Assembly: GCA_022419385.1 (NCBI GenBank) | Contig: JAJUBI010000001.1 | Coordinates: 6,634,001 to 6,698,000, forward strand | Length of the DNA: 64,000 bases | Source of the DNA: Paraconiothyrium sp. Pb-2020 | Lineage: Eukaryota; Ascomycota; Dothideomycetes; Pleosporales; Didymosphaeriaceae | Reading direction: 5' to 3' | Shown: positions 48,653 through 59,800 of the stretch, piece by piece | Layout of the letters: each line of letters opens with the position of its first letter | Position numbering within the stretch: position 1 is the first letter of the stretch | The notes under the pieces: generated by a model | Seen by the model: the letters and a program-made list of their open reading frames with translations, nothing else | Databases searched by the model: none | Told to the model about the DNA's origin: nothing | Position numbers and translations under genes: made by a program

Positions 48653-50307
48653 ATGCCCCGACAAAACAATACGCTCGAAGAAAAGAGGAAAACTCAGAAA
48701 AAAATGGAACGTACTCGATTAGCTGATTTACCGACGTCCTACTTGTCTCCGAAGCTATTGCATAGATTCTACGAGCCTCTCGGTCTTCTTTTTGCTCTTG
48801 GCAAGGCACGCAGCGAGCACACACACAAAATTCTACCTTCGTTTGAACAAGTAGACTCATTGACAGCCCCACAACTTAGACGGCAATTCCTGGACGAGCT
48901 AGCCTTCCTCTGCGATCATAAAAAAGGGGGTGATTCTTGCACAGCCATCGCGCTGGGACAAACACCTCAAAACTGGGTGTTTTGGGTTGCAGCAAACAAA
49001 TGTCCAGAGAGAGAGATCGTTCCATTTCTGATAGAGCTGCTAAAGATACTAGAGGGGGCGCATGGGAAAAGGGATGGTCAACTTCTGATTGAAGATATTT
49101 TCAGAACCAGTGTAGCGTTTGCACGTGGAAGGATAAAGACTTACGCGAAGTACTTGTTGTCAGACCTTGAAAAGCTGAGGGAGTTTCCAATCTGTAAAGA
49201 CGAACCAATCTGTAAGTTGCGTGCCTTTGGAGTATGTAGGATTAGATTGCTAATATAAGCTATATAGCTGGCTTTATTACGATTTGGGAAAACAAACTTG
49301 AAAACCTCGTAGAAAACGACCTACATTCCCTGGTAGACTTTGCTTACACAAATCGACACTCCAAGTTCATGCGTCAACTGGCAACCCTTGCACATGAGCA
49401 ACGCTATAAGACCAGCGGAGACAGTCTGCAGGCAACATGTGCGTCTACTCGCCATCACATCGGGCGCCTAGGTCTTCATGCTCGATCTGCAAGAGCTCTT
49501 GCTTCATATACGCATAGGATGATGGCTCTTCTGGAGTCTTATTCTGTACGAGCTGTACCTATTCCTGTGAAAGGCATCGGTCGCCCGCCACCTCGGAGAT
49601 CAACCAGTGTGGAGGCAGCATTAAAACGAATGCTGCCTGAGGACGCACCCGAACTTGAAGTATATCAACAAGCTCTATTGCTGATGGACAAACCGTTCAA
49701 AATCTCCGAGAGGTTTATAAAGGATTACAGCGACTCGAAGAATAAAACAAGGGTTCACGCCGAGGTCCAAGTACTTCATCACTTTGACCAACATGACGAA
49801 GAGTTTGCAGAAGGTGACAAGTACATCGCTTGTAGCAAGCCTGCGTGCTTCTGTTGCCACCTCTACTTCCGCCATCATCCAGGTGGGTTCGTGGAACCCC
49901 GTTCCCACCATAAGATATACCTCAACTGGCAGCCGCCGGGCATGGAATGTGCCAAAATTGGAAAGGAAAATCAGCTGAGAGACATCTTGAATCTTATGAT
50001 CAAAGACATCCGCAAAGACGCACTGGATCAAATAATCAAGAAGGCGGCTCCAAGGGGTTATCATCCAGATTCTATAACTGGTATCTCCCTTTCCATTTTC
50101 GCTGCGCCAGAGCTCGATGCCATCGCGACTACAACACACGACGAGCGAGAAAGCGATGCACTTGCCGATGTTGGTAACGCATACGGTAGCTTCGAATCAG
50201 ACAGCGCTACTACTTCATCCTCCAGTGTAGCTCTGCCTGATATGGACAACGATACCGATGAAGAAGAAGGTGGGGTTTCGTTGCTCGGAATGGAAGCGTT
50301 TGTTTAG
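48653..50307 (+). CDS. OTT_1508-type deaminase-fold protein
   Basis: Two exons: 48653-49211 and 49268-50307, with a 56-nt intron, giving 532 aa. The C-terminal half carries a cytidine-deaminase-superfamily zinc site: His350 and Glu352 in RVHAEVQVLHHF, and Cys380/Cys383 in PACFCC, followed by 'GGFVEPRSHHKIYLNWQPP'. This is the signature of the OTT_1508-like deaminase family (PF14441), named after an Orientia protein and expanded in fungi, where members are mostly uncharacterised. Substrate (nucleotide, RNA or DNA base) is unknown. The N-terminal half is helical with no named domain, and the tail after residue 480 is acidic and Ser-rich, probably disordered. It is divergent from the Dicer-like gene and followed on the same strand by an ankyrin gene. 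No signal peptide, so it is likely cytosolic or nuclear. Confidence 0.85.
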
Positions 50308-50541
50308 TCTAAGATCGCCTCGTCCCTAAACACAGAGGCCGTGCTTGTACAGCCAAGGGTAGGTTCCTAGGATCTTCTACAAGGTGTATTATATACATTA
50401 AGATGGCAAGTACGATCGTACAAGTTAAAACATGGTAGATGGTTTTGTCTAGTTGAGTTGATTTTGAGAGTGGACCTTGAGAGGACGTTAAGTAAACACG
50501 AGAGCGGCGGAGTATAAATATAGTGTAGGTAGCAACGTATA

Positions 50542-51385
50542 ATGGGTGCGCCGCCCGTGGCTAATCTGGTAGGCCGCAACATCAAACGTCAATTACAACA
50601 ACTGGAGACATTCAGTCAAGGTGCACCAGTTGATACACAAACATTTAAGCAGCAACACCCATCACAAAAATCATGCCAGGCCCTGATCCAGTCTGACAAG
50701 ATCTGTCTGCATAGCAGTGCTCCCACAGCTTCGGATACGCGTTCATCTGATATCGATACAACGGAAATTTCGACGGTTGAATCCTCGAATACATCAGCTA
50801 TTGAGGTTGTTTTGTCCAGCAGTAACGAAGGCACAGAGCAACGCATGTAACTGCCAGATCAAGAAGATTGTGACATGGCCTCACAGCAAGAACATCATAG
50901 AACTGCCGATTTCAACTCTATAACCCCTCTTCCGGATCTTGAAAATGATTACGCCTTTCTTGTACGTCTTCTTTGAGCTCCTTGATTTTGATGCCATCCC
51001 CTTTGCGGTGCTGACAGCCGTTACCCAGGGTCGCTCTATGGTGGCGTCATTGCAAACTTCCTCGTCATCACCATCGACGCCTTCTCGAACTCTCAATGCT
51101 CTCCAGAAAGCCGTGATAAAAGGACGGTACAATATCGCAGAGCTTCTAGTTGAGAACGGTGCAGACGTCTATGTTGTAGACGACTATGGAAACAATATTT
51201 TGCATCTTGCTACGCAAGCCGGCCATGCGCCCTTGCTCTCGTTCGCCTTATCACATTGTCCGAACATCAATGACATCAACCTAGCGGGGGATACACCATT
51301 ACATGTGGCGATAGAACACAACTCTCCGGAGATGGTGCAGATTTTAATCAGAGCCGGAGCAGACATAGAGTTCAAGTCCTATTAA
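50542..51385 (+). CDS. Ankyrin-repeat protein
   Basis: My model has three exons: 50542-50821, 50858-50961 and 51029-51385, giving 246 aa. The second intron (GTACGT donor, ctgac branch, 67 nt) is convincing. The first (36 nt, GTAACG donor) is very short and needed only to avoid a TAA at 50848. At least three ankyrin repeats are seen: 'NALQKAVIKGRYNIAELLVENGADV', 'GNNILHLATQAGHAPLLSFALSH' and 'GDTPLHVAIEHNSPEMVQILIRAGAD'. The N-terminal 120 residues are polar, Ser/Gln/Thr-rich and unassigned. Ankyrin repeats bind proteins. It stops right after the third repeat, shorter than most fungal ankyrin proteins, so truncation is possible. It starts 234 bp after the deaminase gene, on the same strand. 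Confidence 0.6.
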
Positions 51386-51545
51386 GCACTGTGCCACAGG
51401 TAGTACTTCGTGATAATGAAGATGACGATGGTGCACTGAACCATAAAGCGGAAACGGACCGTCCTATGATCGCTAGAAACCAGGGAAGTTGTAAAGATGC
51501 AAGAATGTCTCCGATGTTGTTCTCATGCCAGCGAAACCTGATGTT

Positions 51546-53748
51546 TCACTTCAGAAAGCTTGCCCCAGGATTACCCGCCCTCCTGTCCTTCTTCAGCGGC
51601 GAGAACGTGAACCCTTCATCGGACATCATATTGTAGCCCCCACTTATCGGCCGGCCGGCCCCCTTACCCAGCCCCGCCTTGCCCAACGCCCTCGCGGCAA
51701 AGAGCCCCTTGCTACTCTTCGGCTTGGCCGGGGCCTCTTCCTCAGCCTCCTCATCGTCGTCGAACAGCGTCTTTCCAAGTCCACTGGCGCCGCCCAGTTT
51801 GCGCTTCTTTTTCTTCTCGGCAGCAGGCTCGTCCATGAAAGTCGCCAAGGACATGAGCGACTTCCGGGCCTTGACTTTGGAACGAGCTTCGACTTTGTAG
51901 GCTCTTTTGACGGGCCATCGGTGGTCTTGAGCGGCACGGTGACGGCAGGTAGCAAGTTCTCAGAATTGTCTTTTGAGGAGAGGTGAGAGGCTTCTTCAGC
52001 AACGACATCAAGAACAGGCGCGGTGGTCTTCTTTCGGGCGCCGGGTTTAGCATTTGCCTTGTTGGATGCGGATGGTGCGAGGGCCTTGATCTTGGGTGGT
52101 GCCGCTGCTTTGTTGGGCGGTGCCGTCGGGGTTGCTCCCTCAGCGTCATTGGCGCTGGCTTCTTCGTCATCCTTCTCCTCCACGATCGTCTCGCCAGGCA
52201 CGCTGATGGCGGTGCGGTTGAGGAAGGGAGTTAGTGAGAAGTTGGACGTGTCGCCAATGGCCGTGGCAGATATACCACGTTTTGTTTTCTTCGCTGGGAT
52301 GCCGTTACCTGGTGTACCCAGGTTGGTCTCCGGCTCAACCGAGGCGGCCATCCGCTTCCGCACGTTCTTTGTGGGTTTGAGGGACGTCTCTCGAACGGCT
52401 TTGGCTGGAGGCGCGGTTTGGGCTCGTGAGACACGCTCGAGTTCCTCCTCCTTCTGCTTGAGCTTCTCTTTGGTGGACCGTAGCTTCTCCCGGAAAGCGG
52501 TCAACTTATCGTCGAGGATAGTGTTTTTGTTCTGCAGCTCGGAGACGGTCTTGGTATATTCCTTTTCTTGCTGCTTGCGCTCCCGCTTCTCCTCCTCGAG
52601 CACCGTCTTCAACTCGTCAGCTTTTCCATCGGATTGTTGGCTGCTCTGCTGACTCTTCTTGTTGGCTTTCTCGAGTTTTTGACGCTCGCGTTTTTCTTGG
52701 TCGAGTTGCTGCTGGAGCTCATCTATCCGCGCATCGCGCTCGCTGGACTTTTCATTGGCCTTTTCAGCAGCTATACGGGCGCTCTTCTCTCGTACTAGTT
52801 CCTCGCGTAGCTGCTCGACTTCCGCCTCGCGTTCTTCATCCCGTTTGATCGCCTTTTGAGCTTCCTTCTTTTCGGCTTTGTCCAGTTTGGCTTGTGCGCG
52901 CTCCGATGCCTGTTGCTGCGACTCTAGATCAGCCTGTGCCTGCTCGGCAGCCTTTTCTGCCTTGGCCAAGGCAGCCTCAGCTTTGAAGCGGTCCTTCTTC
53001 TCCTTAGCCAGCTCATTGCGCAGCTCCTCTATCTGTCCTCGGAGATCTTCGTCCTGTTCCATCTTCTTTCCTTGCTTCGCGAGGGCACGCGCGGACGTGC
53101 GCTTTTCGTTCTCGAGTTCAACCTCGATGGTGGTCAATTGCCGCTGCAGTGAAAGCTTCTCGGCAAGTAGGCCGTTGTTAGATTCGACCTGTGCGCGGAG
53201 GTGTTCGACTTCGGGGCGAAGTGAGGAGAGTTCGCGGGTGAGGGCGAGCTTCTCGGAAAGAATCTTATTCGAATCGGAGGTGACGTTCTCCATTGCCTTA
53301 AGCTCGGCCTAGGCTTTTGTTTAGTGGGTGAAGTTGAATGCACGGCCGGAATGAACGGACCTTTAGGTTCGCGACTTCCCGGGCCTGAGTGCGAATTTGG
53401 TTTTGCGCTAGTTCAGCAGCAGCAATTTGCACATCCAGCTCTGCATGCGCTTGGTTGAGTTGGTTCTCCAGATCGTCAGCACGCGCCTGTTCCTCTTCTA
53501 GCTGCTCGTGCAGGTCGCCATTCTCGTCTTGCAGAAGGCACTGGCCGACCCGCAGCTTTCTGATATCTTCATCTTTCGCAACTATGTCAACCGAATGTTT
53601 GCTCCGCTCGAGGCTGAGCTCGAGGCCCGCCAGTCGCACAGCATGCTTTAACTACGACATGTTAACGCACATCTCTGTCAATGCTATATTCGGAGGGGCT
53701 CACATCTTGAATCTGACGGGTATGATCCGTTTCCTGTTCGACAGCCAT
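51546..53748 (-). CDS. Long coiled-coil nuclear/cytoskeletal-type protein (one frame discontinuity)
   Basis: Exons 53748-53704, 53651-53361 and 53308 onward (both introns 52 nt) give a coiled coil from about residue 10 to 420: continuous heptads rich in Glu/Lys/Gln/Leu (ELRNELAKEKKDRF, DELQQQLDQEKRERQKLE). A basic, Pro/Ala/Thr-rich tail follows (NVRKRMAAS, AKKTKRG). The natural end lies in a different frame (51546 to about 51890: VKARKSLMSLATFMDE, KKKKRKLGG, GKTLFDDDEE, FTFSPLKKDRRAG), which reads as a real conserved tail. I find no intron that makes the switch, so a one- or two-base indel between about 51876 and 51955 is likely (error or mutation). The C-terminal basic and SPLKKDRR motifs suggest a chromosome- or spindle-associated protein regulated by phosphorylation; no specific name is claimed. 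Confidence 0.7.
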
Positions 53749-54152
53749 TGTGCCGATGCGACAAAAGGGTAAGATGGGAATATAGGATGGAGGGGTGGAG
53801 TTGGATGTCGCCCGACGCGTCGTAAACAAAACAATAGCCGTTGCCAAGAAACCAGGCACCACCAAGAGCAATCCAACGATTTTTGCAGCAATTACCAACA
53901 ATGTTAATGCTGAAGGTTAGACATTGTATTTCACGGATATTTATACACACTTTGCCATACAAACATCAAACCAGGTTGATCAACCGCGATCTGTTGCTGT
54001 TCGAAGAGGGAACATTGGAGCATTCGGCCACATCCCTGCAGCTCGCTTAAGCTGATTACGTAGCCTTCCATTCTAGCGCAAGGACACGTTCCCCAAGCTC
54101 TCGACATCAAGCAGAGCTCCCATTCTGCCACATCCCCACTCGCTCGCCTACA
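53749..54152. other. Divergent promoter region
   Basis: A 404-bp interval shared by the coiled-coil gene (-) and the oligosaccharyltransferase gene (+). No gene is seen. Confidence 0.6.
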
Positions 54153-55292
54153 ATGCGCTGGTTACAGCTTCTTACAGCTTCGCTGCTGCCCTTCGCGGCG
54201 CTCGCCGCTAAGAAATCCTCGGGCGACCGCTTCAGCGACTTCCGCTCCAAGTCGTCCTCCGGCCCGCTCAAGCTCGACGATGCCACCTACAACCAATTGA
54301 CCAAGGCCCCGCGGGATTACTCCGTCGCAGTGTTGCTAACTGCTTTGGAGACTCGATTTGGATGCGTGCTGTGCCGCGAGTTCCAGCCGGAATGGGATCT
54401 GCTGGGCAAGAGCTGGGTGAAGGGCGACAAAGAGGGGAAGAGCAGGTTGGTGTTTGGAACACTGGACTTTGTCGATGGGAAGAACACGTTCCAGTCGGTA
54501 TGTAAGACTAGACTATGAGAAGGAATATATGTGCTAAAGATCCGCAGCTGATGCTTCAAACCGCCCCAATTCTACTCTACTTCCACCCCACTGTCGGCCC
54601 TAATGCGAAGGTTGATTCGCAGCCCGTCCGCTTCGACTTCACCAACGGGTAATGACCGCTATCTACCAGGGACTTGGAACATATAACTGACAATACTTAG
54701 CCCCCAATCCGCTGAGCAGATCCAAGCCTGGGTTGCGCGCCAGCTTCCCGCCGACGCTCCAAAGCCTACCATCTCCCGCCCCATCAATTGGGTCAAGATC
54801 GTCACTGTGACGACCGCCATCCTTGGAGCTGTCACCTTTGTCGCCGTTGCATCGCCCTACGTTATTCCCATCTTGCAGAACCGCAACCTGTGGGCCGCAT
54901 TCAGTCTCATCGCTGTGCTACTCTTCACCAGCGGACATATGTTCAACCACATTCGCAAGGTCCCCTACGTTTCTGGAGACGGCAAAGGTGGAATCAGCTA
55001 CTTTGCTGGTGGGTTCAGCAACCAGTTTGGTCTTGAATCCCAAATCGTTGCGGCTATCTGTAAGTTTATTATGCTGAGGTATGTCGGACTCACGGGCTAA
55101 TCCGATACAGACGGCGTTCTTTCCTTCGCCACTATCTCTCTAGCCCTCAAGGTCCCCCGCATCGCCGACGCGCGCGCCCAGCAGTTTGCTGTCTTCCTCT
55201 GGAGCGGCGTCCTCCTCTGCATGTACAGCTTCCTCCTTAGCGTCTTCCGACAGAAGAATGGCGGCTATCAGTTCTGGCTGCCTCCGTTCTAG
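54153..55292 (+). CDS. OST3: Oligosaccharyltransferase subunit Ost3/Ost6
   Basis: Four exons: 54153-54497, 54548-54648, 54701-55059 and 55111-55292, all GT-AG, giving 328 aa. A signal peptide (WLQLLTASLLPFAALA) is followed by a lumenal thioredoxin-like domain with the redox motif CVLC at residues 71-74. Four C-terminal membrane helices come next (AILGAVTFVAVASPYVIPIL, AAFSLIAVLLFTSGHMFNHI, then two more after FAGGFSNQFGLESQ). Ost3/6 forms mixed disulphides with nascent chains so that the ER oligosaccharyltransferase can N-glycosylate slow-folding sites. Length and motifs are normal for the family. Confidence 0.95.
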
Positions 55293-57077
55293 GTGCAGAG
55301 CATATATGTGAGGAAAAGGGGAAGAATAGGTTGGCACACTCTGGACCTGTCAACTTGCGATAGCCGAGCCTCGCTGGGAGGACGAGTGCTCCACTGTAGA
55401 GTTGATAACATTTGTCACGTGTATATTGCATCAGCCGGCGTTGAGGCTGGACCGGAAAATTAGGATATCTATGAGCTTTCGCGTCGCGATATGACTATTT
55501 GCACCATGCTTCGGCTTAAATCTTACTTTGACGAATCGTGAACTATATATGCTATCATAATTGGCGCCGGTTAGAAGAGGAAACTTTGTGCATTTCGAAA
55601 GTAGGAACATTCTTTAGAAGCGTCCTTATAAACCTTTGACTTGGCCAGATATATCGACGTGCAGAGAAACCACTTAGAACTACTAGATCAACTATTCAAA
55701 ACTACTAGAGAAACTTTCAAGAACTACCAGAGAAACCATTAGGACCGCAAACATGCATCAAACCTGTATACCCCTCACGTCCCAGCACCAGTATCGTTAC
55801 GATCCGCCGTCCCAAGCTATTTACACTGCCCTATGGTTAAGCTAGCACGGCCGAGGCGTTGGGCGTCAAAACATACATCTGCCGTGACGGAAACGATACT
55901 AGGCACACTAGTTGCTGTACAACTCTGCATCCAAGCTGACCGAGTTGAGAGTCATGCCGAGCAAGATCACACGAGTAGGTGTCAGCGTTACGCGCAAAGT
56001 AACGCCGCATCGCCGTGCAGCAGTGTGAGCGTCTTCAGTATGCAGGGTTTGTGCGTTTCCCAATGATTCCCGCTCAAGTCATGATGTCTTGAGCTTCCTT
56101 CAATTCAGTGATCCAGTACGGCGGACCTCATCATCTTCGGAGGCGGCATCGCTGTGTGCGTTAGCCTGAGAAGCTGCCCCAAGCATCGAGTCCACTCGTC
56201 GAGGCAGAGCCGCATGCGAAGAGTTAGACTCATGTAGAAAGTAGGATGTTTCTGGCAAGGCATCGCCCGACATTGTGTAAGCTAGAATACATATCACAGA
56301 TCAAGCTGAGGTGGAATTTTTGCTCTTCTTCAGCGTCGATAGGCAGGGTTCAGAACCCCCCGATCACATCTCGACGGCCGTCAAAGGTTTTTTGGAGGCT
56401 CTATTCTTGATGAGGGTAGTTAGATCGGCAGCTGCACGCAGATATGGACGGTGAAATAGTATCGGTGAATATTCGGCCACCTTACCATGGGGGAATCCCG
56501 CAATGAATTACGCAGTTGATCCAGAAGCAGTTGGCTAGCAAGGTTCATTCGATGGGGATGGTGATTTCATGTTATAGAGTCCTAGGCTCCTTCAAAAGAC
56601 ATTTCGATTTGCGAATAGTCACTCGATTTTAGTAAATTAGAACGCGACTCTTTTCCGTACGACTAGAAAATCTGATTCCAGCCCGCATCTCAGCCGCTGT
56701 TGTCCTTTTCACGTCTTATTTCGGACAGAACGTATCGGAATTAACAGGGGACGACAAAAATCCCTCTTCGTGGGATCTTTGGAAAGTGGGCGGGAATCGA
56801 AATGTTATATTAATAGTGATGTAACTAACAGTCTACGTCAGCTCCGATCAGTGTCGTAGTGATAGTATTGGCTCTGATCATTGCGCTTTTAATCATGAAA
56901 CCGCATTGGCGCCGACTTGGTCCCCGTGATAGAAATGCAAATTTGGAGGCAGGATTGGGTGCCGGGAATGACCGCGGGGACCATGACACGAGGAAGCAAG
57001 ACTGAATCAGATCAAACGGTCTAAGATGCTCAGGGTTCCGCCTCCTGCACTCAAAGCGTTTAGGAAACGGACGAGAC
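55293..57077. other. Intergenic, 1.8 kb
   Basis: No coding region is supported. It contains an imperfect 21-23-bp tandem repeat at 55677-55741 and a rather AT-rich stretch at 56560-56900. Frames at 55833-56066 (+) and 56100-56297 (-) show no motif. Confidence 0.45.
55677..55741. repeat. Imperfect 21-23-bp tandem repeat, three copies
   Basis: Units begin at 55677, 55700 and 55721 and share a (g)aactac(t/c)agag-aaac core with a variable end. A partial unit (gagaaaccactta) precedes them. Noncoding. Confidence 0.6.
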
Positions 57078-57410
57078 TTATAGCTCTTTCTTCCCCTTCC
57101 TCCGCTTCACCACAATCAACTGCCCAGCCTCGTCTACGCCCAGTGTTGCCTGAACATCATGAAATTCCTCAGTCTCCGCTTCGCCACTTGCACCCTTCAC
57201 TTTCACCTGTGAAGGCTTCTTTTCATGCCAAATGCCATGCCAGAGATAGATCAGGTAGGAAATTTCGTCTCGCCCCTGCGCGCGCAACGCAGCGTTCTCG
57301 TGGCGTAGTTCGCGCTTTTCGACTTTTGTAACCCAAGGGACGGCGATGCCGGTGGAGAATGCGAGGCCGCTAACTAGAACCACGGTTTCGAAGCCCGCGA
57401 GGAAAGGCAT
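57078..57410 (-). CDS. Small conserved membrane-anchored protein
   Basis: A single exon of 110 aa. Residues 5-28 form a membrane helix (FETVVLVSGLAFSTGIAVPWV). A charged coiled-coil-like segment follows (KVEKRELRHENAALRAQGRDE), then the distinctive YLIYLWHGIWHEKKPSQV, and a basic end (VVKRRKGKKEL). The size, the single N-terminal anchor and the strong mid-segment suggest a conserved organellar or ER membrane protein. I do not recognise a named family. The basic C-terminal KKEL is not a standard retrieval signal. Confidence 0.6.
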   Translation of the reverse strand: MPFLAGFETVVLVSGLAFSTGIAVPWVTKVEKRELRHENAALRAQGRDEISYLIYLWHGIWHEKKPSQVKVKGASGEAETEEFHDVQATLGVDEAGQLIVVKRRKGKKEL

Positions 57411-58606
57411 TTGGTTGAGTCAGAAGGTGACTGGTGAATACTGAATATTGTTGCTTGAGGTCGCTGTGCTTGCTAAGTTTTTTAGGTATTGGTTTGTGAT
57501 ATATGGGGAAAGTATGATGTGCAGATTTATTGAAGGATACACTCATCAACACATACATTGTGCGCGTCCACAATGGCGATCTTAATCACAATGTAGGGCT
57601 ACAAGAGGAGTGTTGTAAGCCCGTATGACTCCGCCTCTGGCGCGAGGAGGTGTAACAGAATCTATTGAGGCAAGAAAACCAATGATAGCGGGGGTATTAT
57701 TGGTGTACGTTCCAGTAAGTACTTCCGAAGCGAAGTTGTTGAATGGGTACCTATGGTAGTACCAAGCTCTCACGTCCTACCCAACCACGTTCAATTCAAT
57801 GCATTCATGCGGGCAGGCACTAACCGTTTCAGCGGGTACCATACCACACAAGGGAGATAGGCTGTGGTACCTTCTTGAGATATGTCTACAAGATCCTTTT
57901 CAAAAGCGCCCCAGGCGTGCTGCAGCCGTGATTGCTTTGGATGGACGGAGTGCGCGTAAGCAGCAGCGTCATCGGTACAATCTCTCGTTGCACTTGTAGC
58001 TGTTGACAAGATTCAATACCCATCAATGACCACAAAATCCAAATGCAATCATGAAAACCTGCCGCAAGCGCCTTGCAAGATGCTGCTTCAACTCAGGTTG
58101 GTCATTATTCTACTCAGATGGCTTGACGAGACCTCTCCAGTCGTTACATCAGGTAGCAGAACCCCAGAGAGCAACAGACGATCTAAGATCAGTGCATGAA
58201 ACTCTCACTGGATACTGTGTGTTTTTTCCGCAATGGCAAGTGTGATTACTGAACCTGAGCCCGCGTCACGTGAAGAGTAAGCTATAACGCATAGGCTAAG
58301 CTAGGTACTGACAACATCTGTAAGCAAAGGCTAGCTCACTCAACTCTGCTTTGAAATGAGCCAATCGAATCGCAGATGCATTGCCTCCGTGTCTCTGATC
58401 GCATCAGAGTTTAGCACACCCAATGTACCAAGCAATTCCTTTGTCAGCCAACGCATTGTGAGAAAATACCTTGTATTAGCTATTGGGTACATCCGTTGAT
58501 AATAGATAAAATCAAGCACCGCAAGCGAATCCTCTATAGTTGTTTCTGTTGTACCGGCTTGTCGTAGCACAAACTCCACCCCTCATGCCCTTGCTTGATG
58601 AATCAA
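57411..58606. other. Intergenic, 1.2 kb
   Basis: Apart from the weak 79-codon candidate at 58340-58579, I see only short overlapping frames. Confidence 0.45.
58340..58579 (-). CDS. Weak candidate small ORF
   Basis: A 79-codon frame with regular composition (TIEDSLAVLDFIYYQRMYP, 'YFLTMRWLTKELLGTL') lies 27 bp after the stop of the flavin-reductase-like gene, on the same strand. It could be a short gene, a 3' exon or chance. No motif is recognised and no splice partner was found. Confidence 0.2.
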   Translation of the reverse strand: MEFVLRQAGTTETTIEDSLAVLDFIYYQRMYPIANTRYFLTMRWLTKELLGTLGVLNSDAIRDTEAMHLRFDWLISKQS

Positions 58607-59401
58607 TCATAACACATCATTTCCGGTGATTGGATATATTATCGTTCTCTCGGATGCATCGAAACACCCTTGCTTCCCTTCAGCAACATTATCTTCTCCG
58701 CTTATCACCCTATCCATGTCTCCACCTTGCTTGACGACTTCTGATCGAGTCAATAAGCGATACTTCTCTTCGCTAATCGTGGCAAGATGTGACTCGGTTA
58801 CTTTTCTTGGCGCGAGGCCGTAAAATTCTTGAAAACTCATGATCAGCGGTCGCCAGCGGTCAGGGTCAATCCGATTAGCGTGGCCAGCCAAACGCAGATC
58901 ATACCGAACATGCGTTCGGAGAATTTTGACTTCGATCGCCAGCAAAACTCCCTTTCGATCTGGTAGATCTTGCATCAGCTCCATGCAATTCGTCAACTCC
59001 GCTTCCATCTGCACTGGACACTCTGCGATGCGTGGGGGCGACACAAGGTCCGACGCCTGCTGAGTCAGACCAGAAAGTTTAAACTTGTCGTTGCAATATT
59101 CGTATCCAAGCATTTGCTTCATGGGGGGAACATCGGGAGTTCCGGTAGTCTTTGCGATCGGATTGATGTAGCGCGCCATGTCGTCGCTGGGAAGATTGAT
59201 GACACATTTCCTTGTACGCAGTAGGTTGATTGTAGTTTGAGATACCGAAGCCAGCCCCAGGACGCATCGATGGCCTAGCCACCAGGCTGAAGACATCGGT
59301 CCAATGTTGGCAGTTCCATCTTCGTTCTCTGTCGTGATCAGGGTTACCGGGGTGCCCCAGTACATGATAGCAGGGGTGATGATTGAGTGCGTGTCCTTCA
59401 T
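58607..59401 (-). CDS. Flavin-reductase-like (FMN-binding split barrel) protein
   Basis: A single exon of 264 aa. The N-terminal 'PAIMYWGTPVTLITTENEDGTANIGPMSSAWWLG' block, 'LGLASVSQTTINLLRTRKCVINLP', and later YEYCNDKF and 'CPVQMEAELTNCMEL' match the flavin reductase-like domain (PF01613), a split beta-barrel that binds FMN and reduces it with NAD(P)H. Fungal proteins of this subtype are widespread but of uncertain substrate. No signal peptide. It sits between regions with P450 genes; a redox role in a common pathway is possible but not shown. Confidence 0.85.
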   Translation of the reverse strand: MKDTHSIITPAIMYWGTPVTLITTENEDGTANIGPMSSAWWLGHRCVLGLASVSQTTINLLRTRKCVINLPSDDMARYINPIAKTTGTPDVPPMKQMLGYEYCNDKFKLSGLTQQASDLVSPPRIAECPVQMEAELTNCMELMQDLPDRKGVLLAIEVKILRTHVRYDLRLAGHANRIDPDRWRPLIMSFQEFYGLAPRKVTESHLATISEEKYRLLTRSEVVKQGGDMDRVISGEDNVAEGKQGCFDASERTIIYPITGNDVL

Positions 59402-59800
59402 GTTGTCTGGAAATTAGCGATCAGACTTGAATGAACGGATGTAAGTTGTGAAAAAAGAGTACAAGAACAATGGAAATTGCGCCGTTGACTTGTTTGCCTA
59501 TAGCATCCTCGAAGTCTTCACTATATATGCTGTTGGAAACTCTGACCGGGGGTACCCACATTATTCTAGATATAGCCAATAGAACCACGGAGTGGGTGTA
59601 CCGGTGTTTTGATTCGCCACTTTTGAAGCAGAGTTTCAGAGGCTGGATTTCGCTTTAGATATAGCGAATAGGGTGCGTATTGCATAAAATCGCTTTATTG
59701 ATTCAGTCTCACCTCTGAAAGTCGGCTATCACATTTTCACTCGCTACACTTCTGAACCTCGGGCACTCATTTCAGGCTACATAAGCGGCAACCGTCTGAG
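59402..59800. other. Intergenic between flavin-reductase-like and P450 genes
   Basis: I see no gene. Two degenerate gatatagc(c/g)aatag motifs occur at about 59570 and 59658. Confidence 0.5.
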
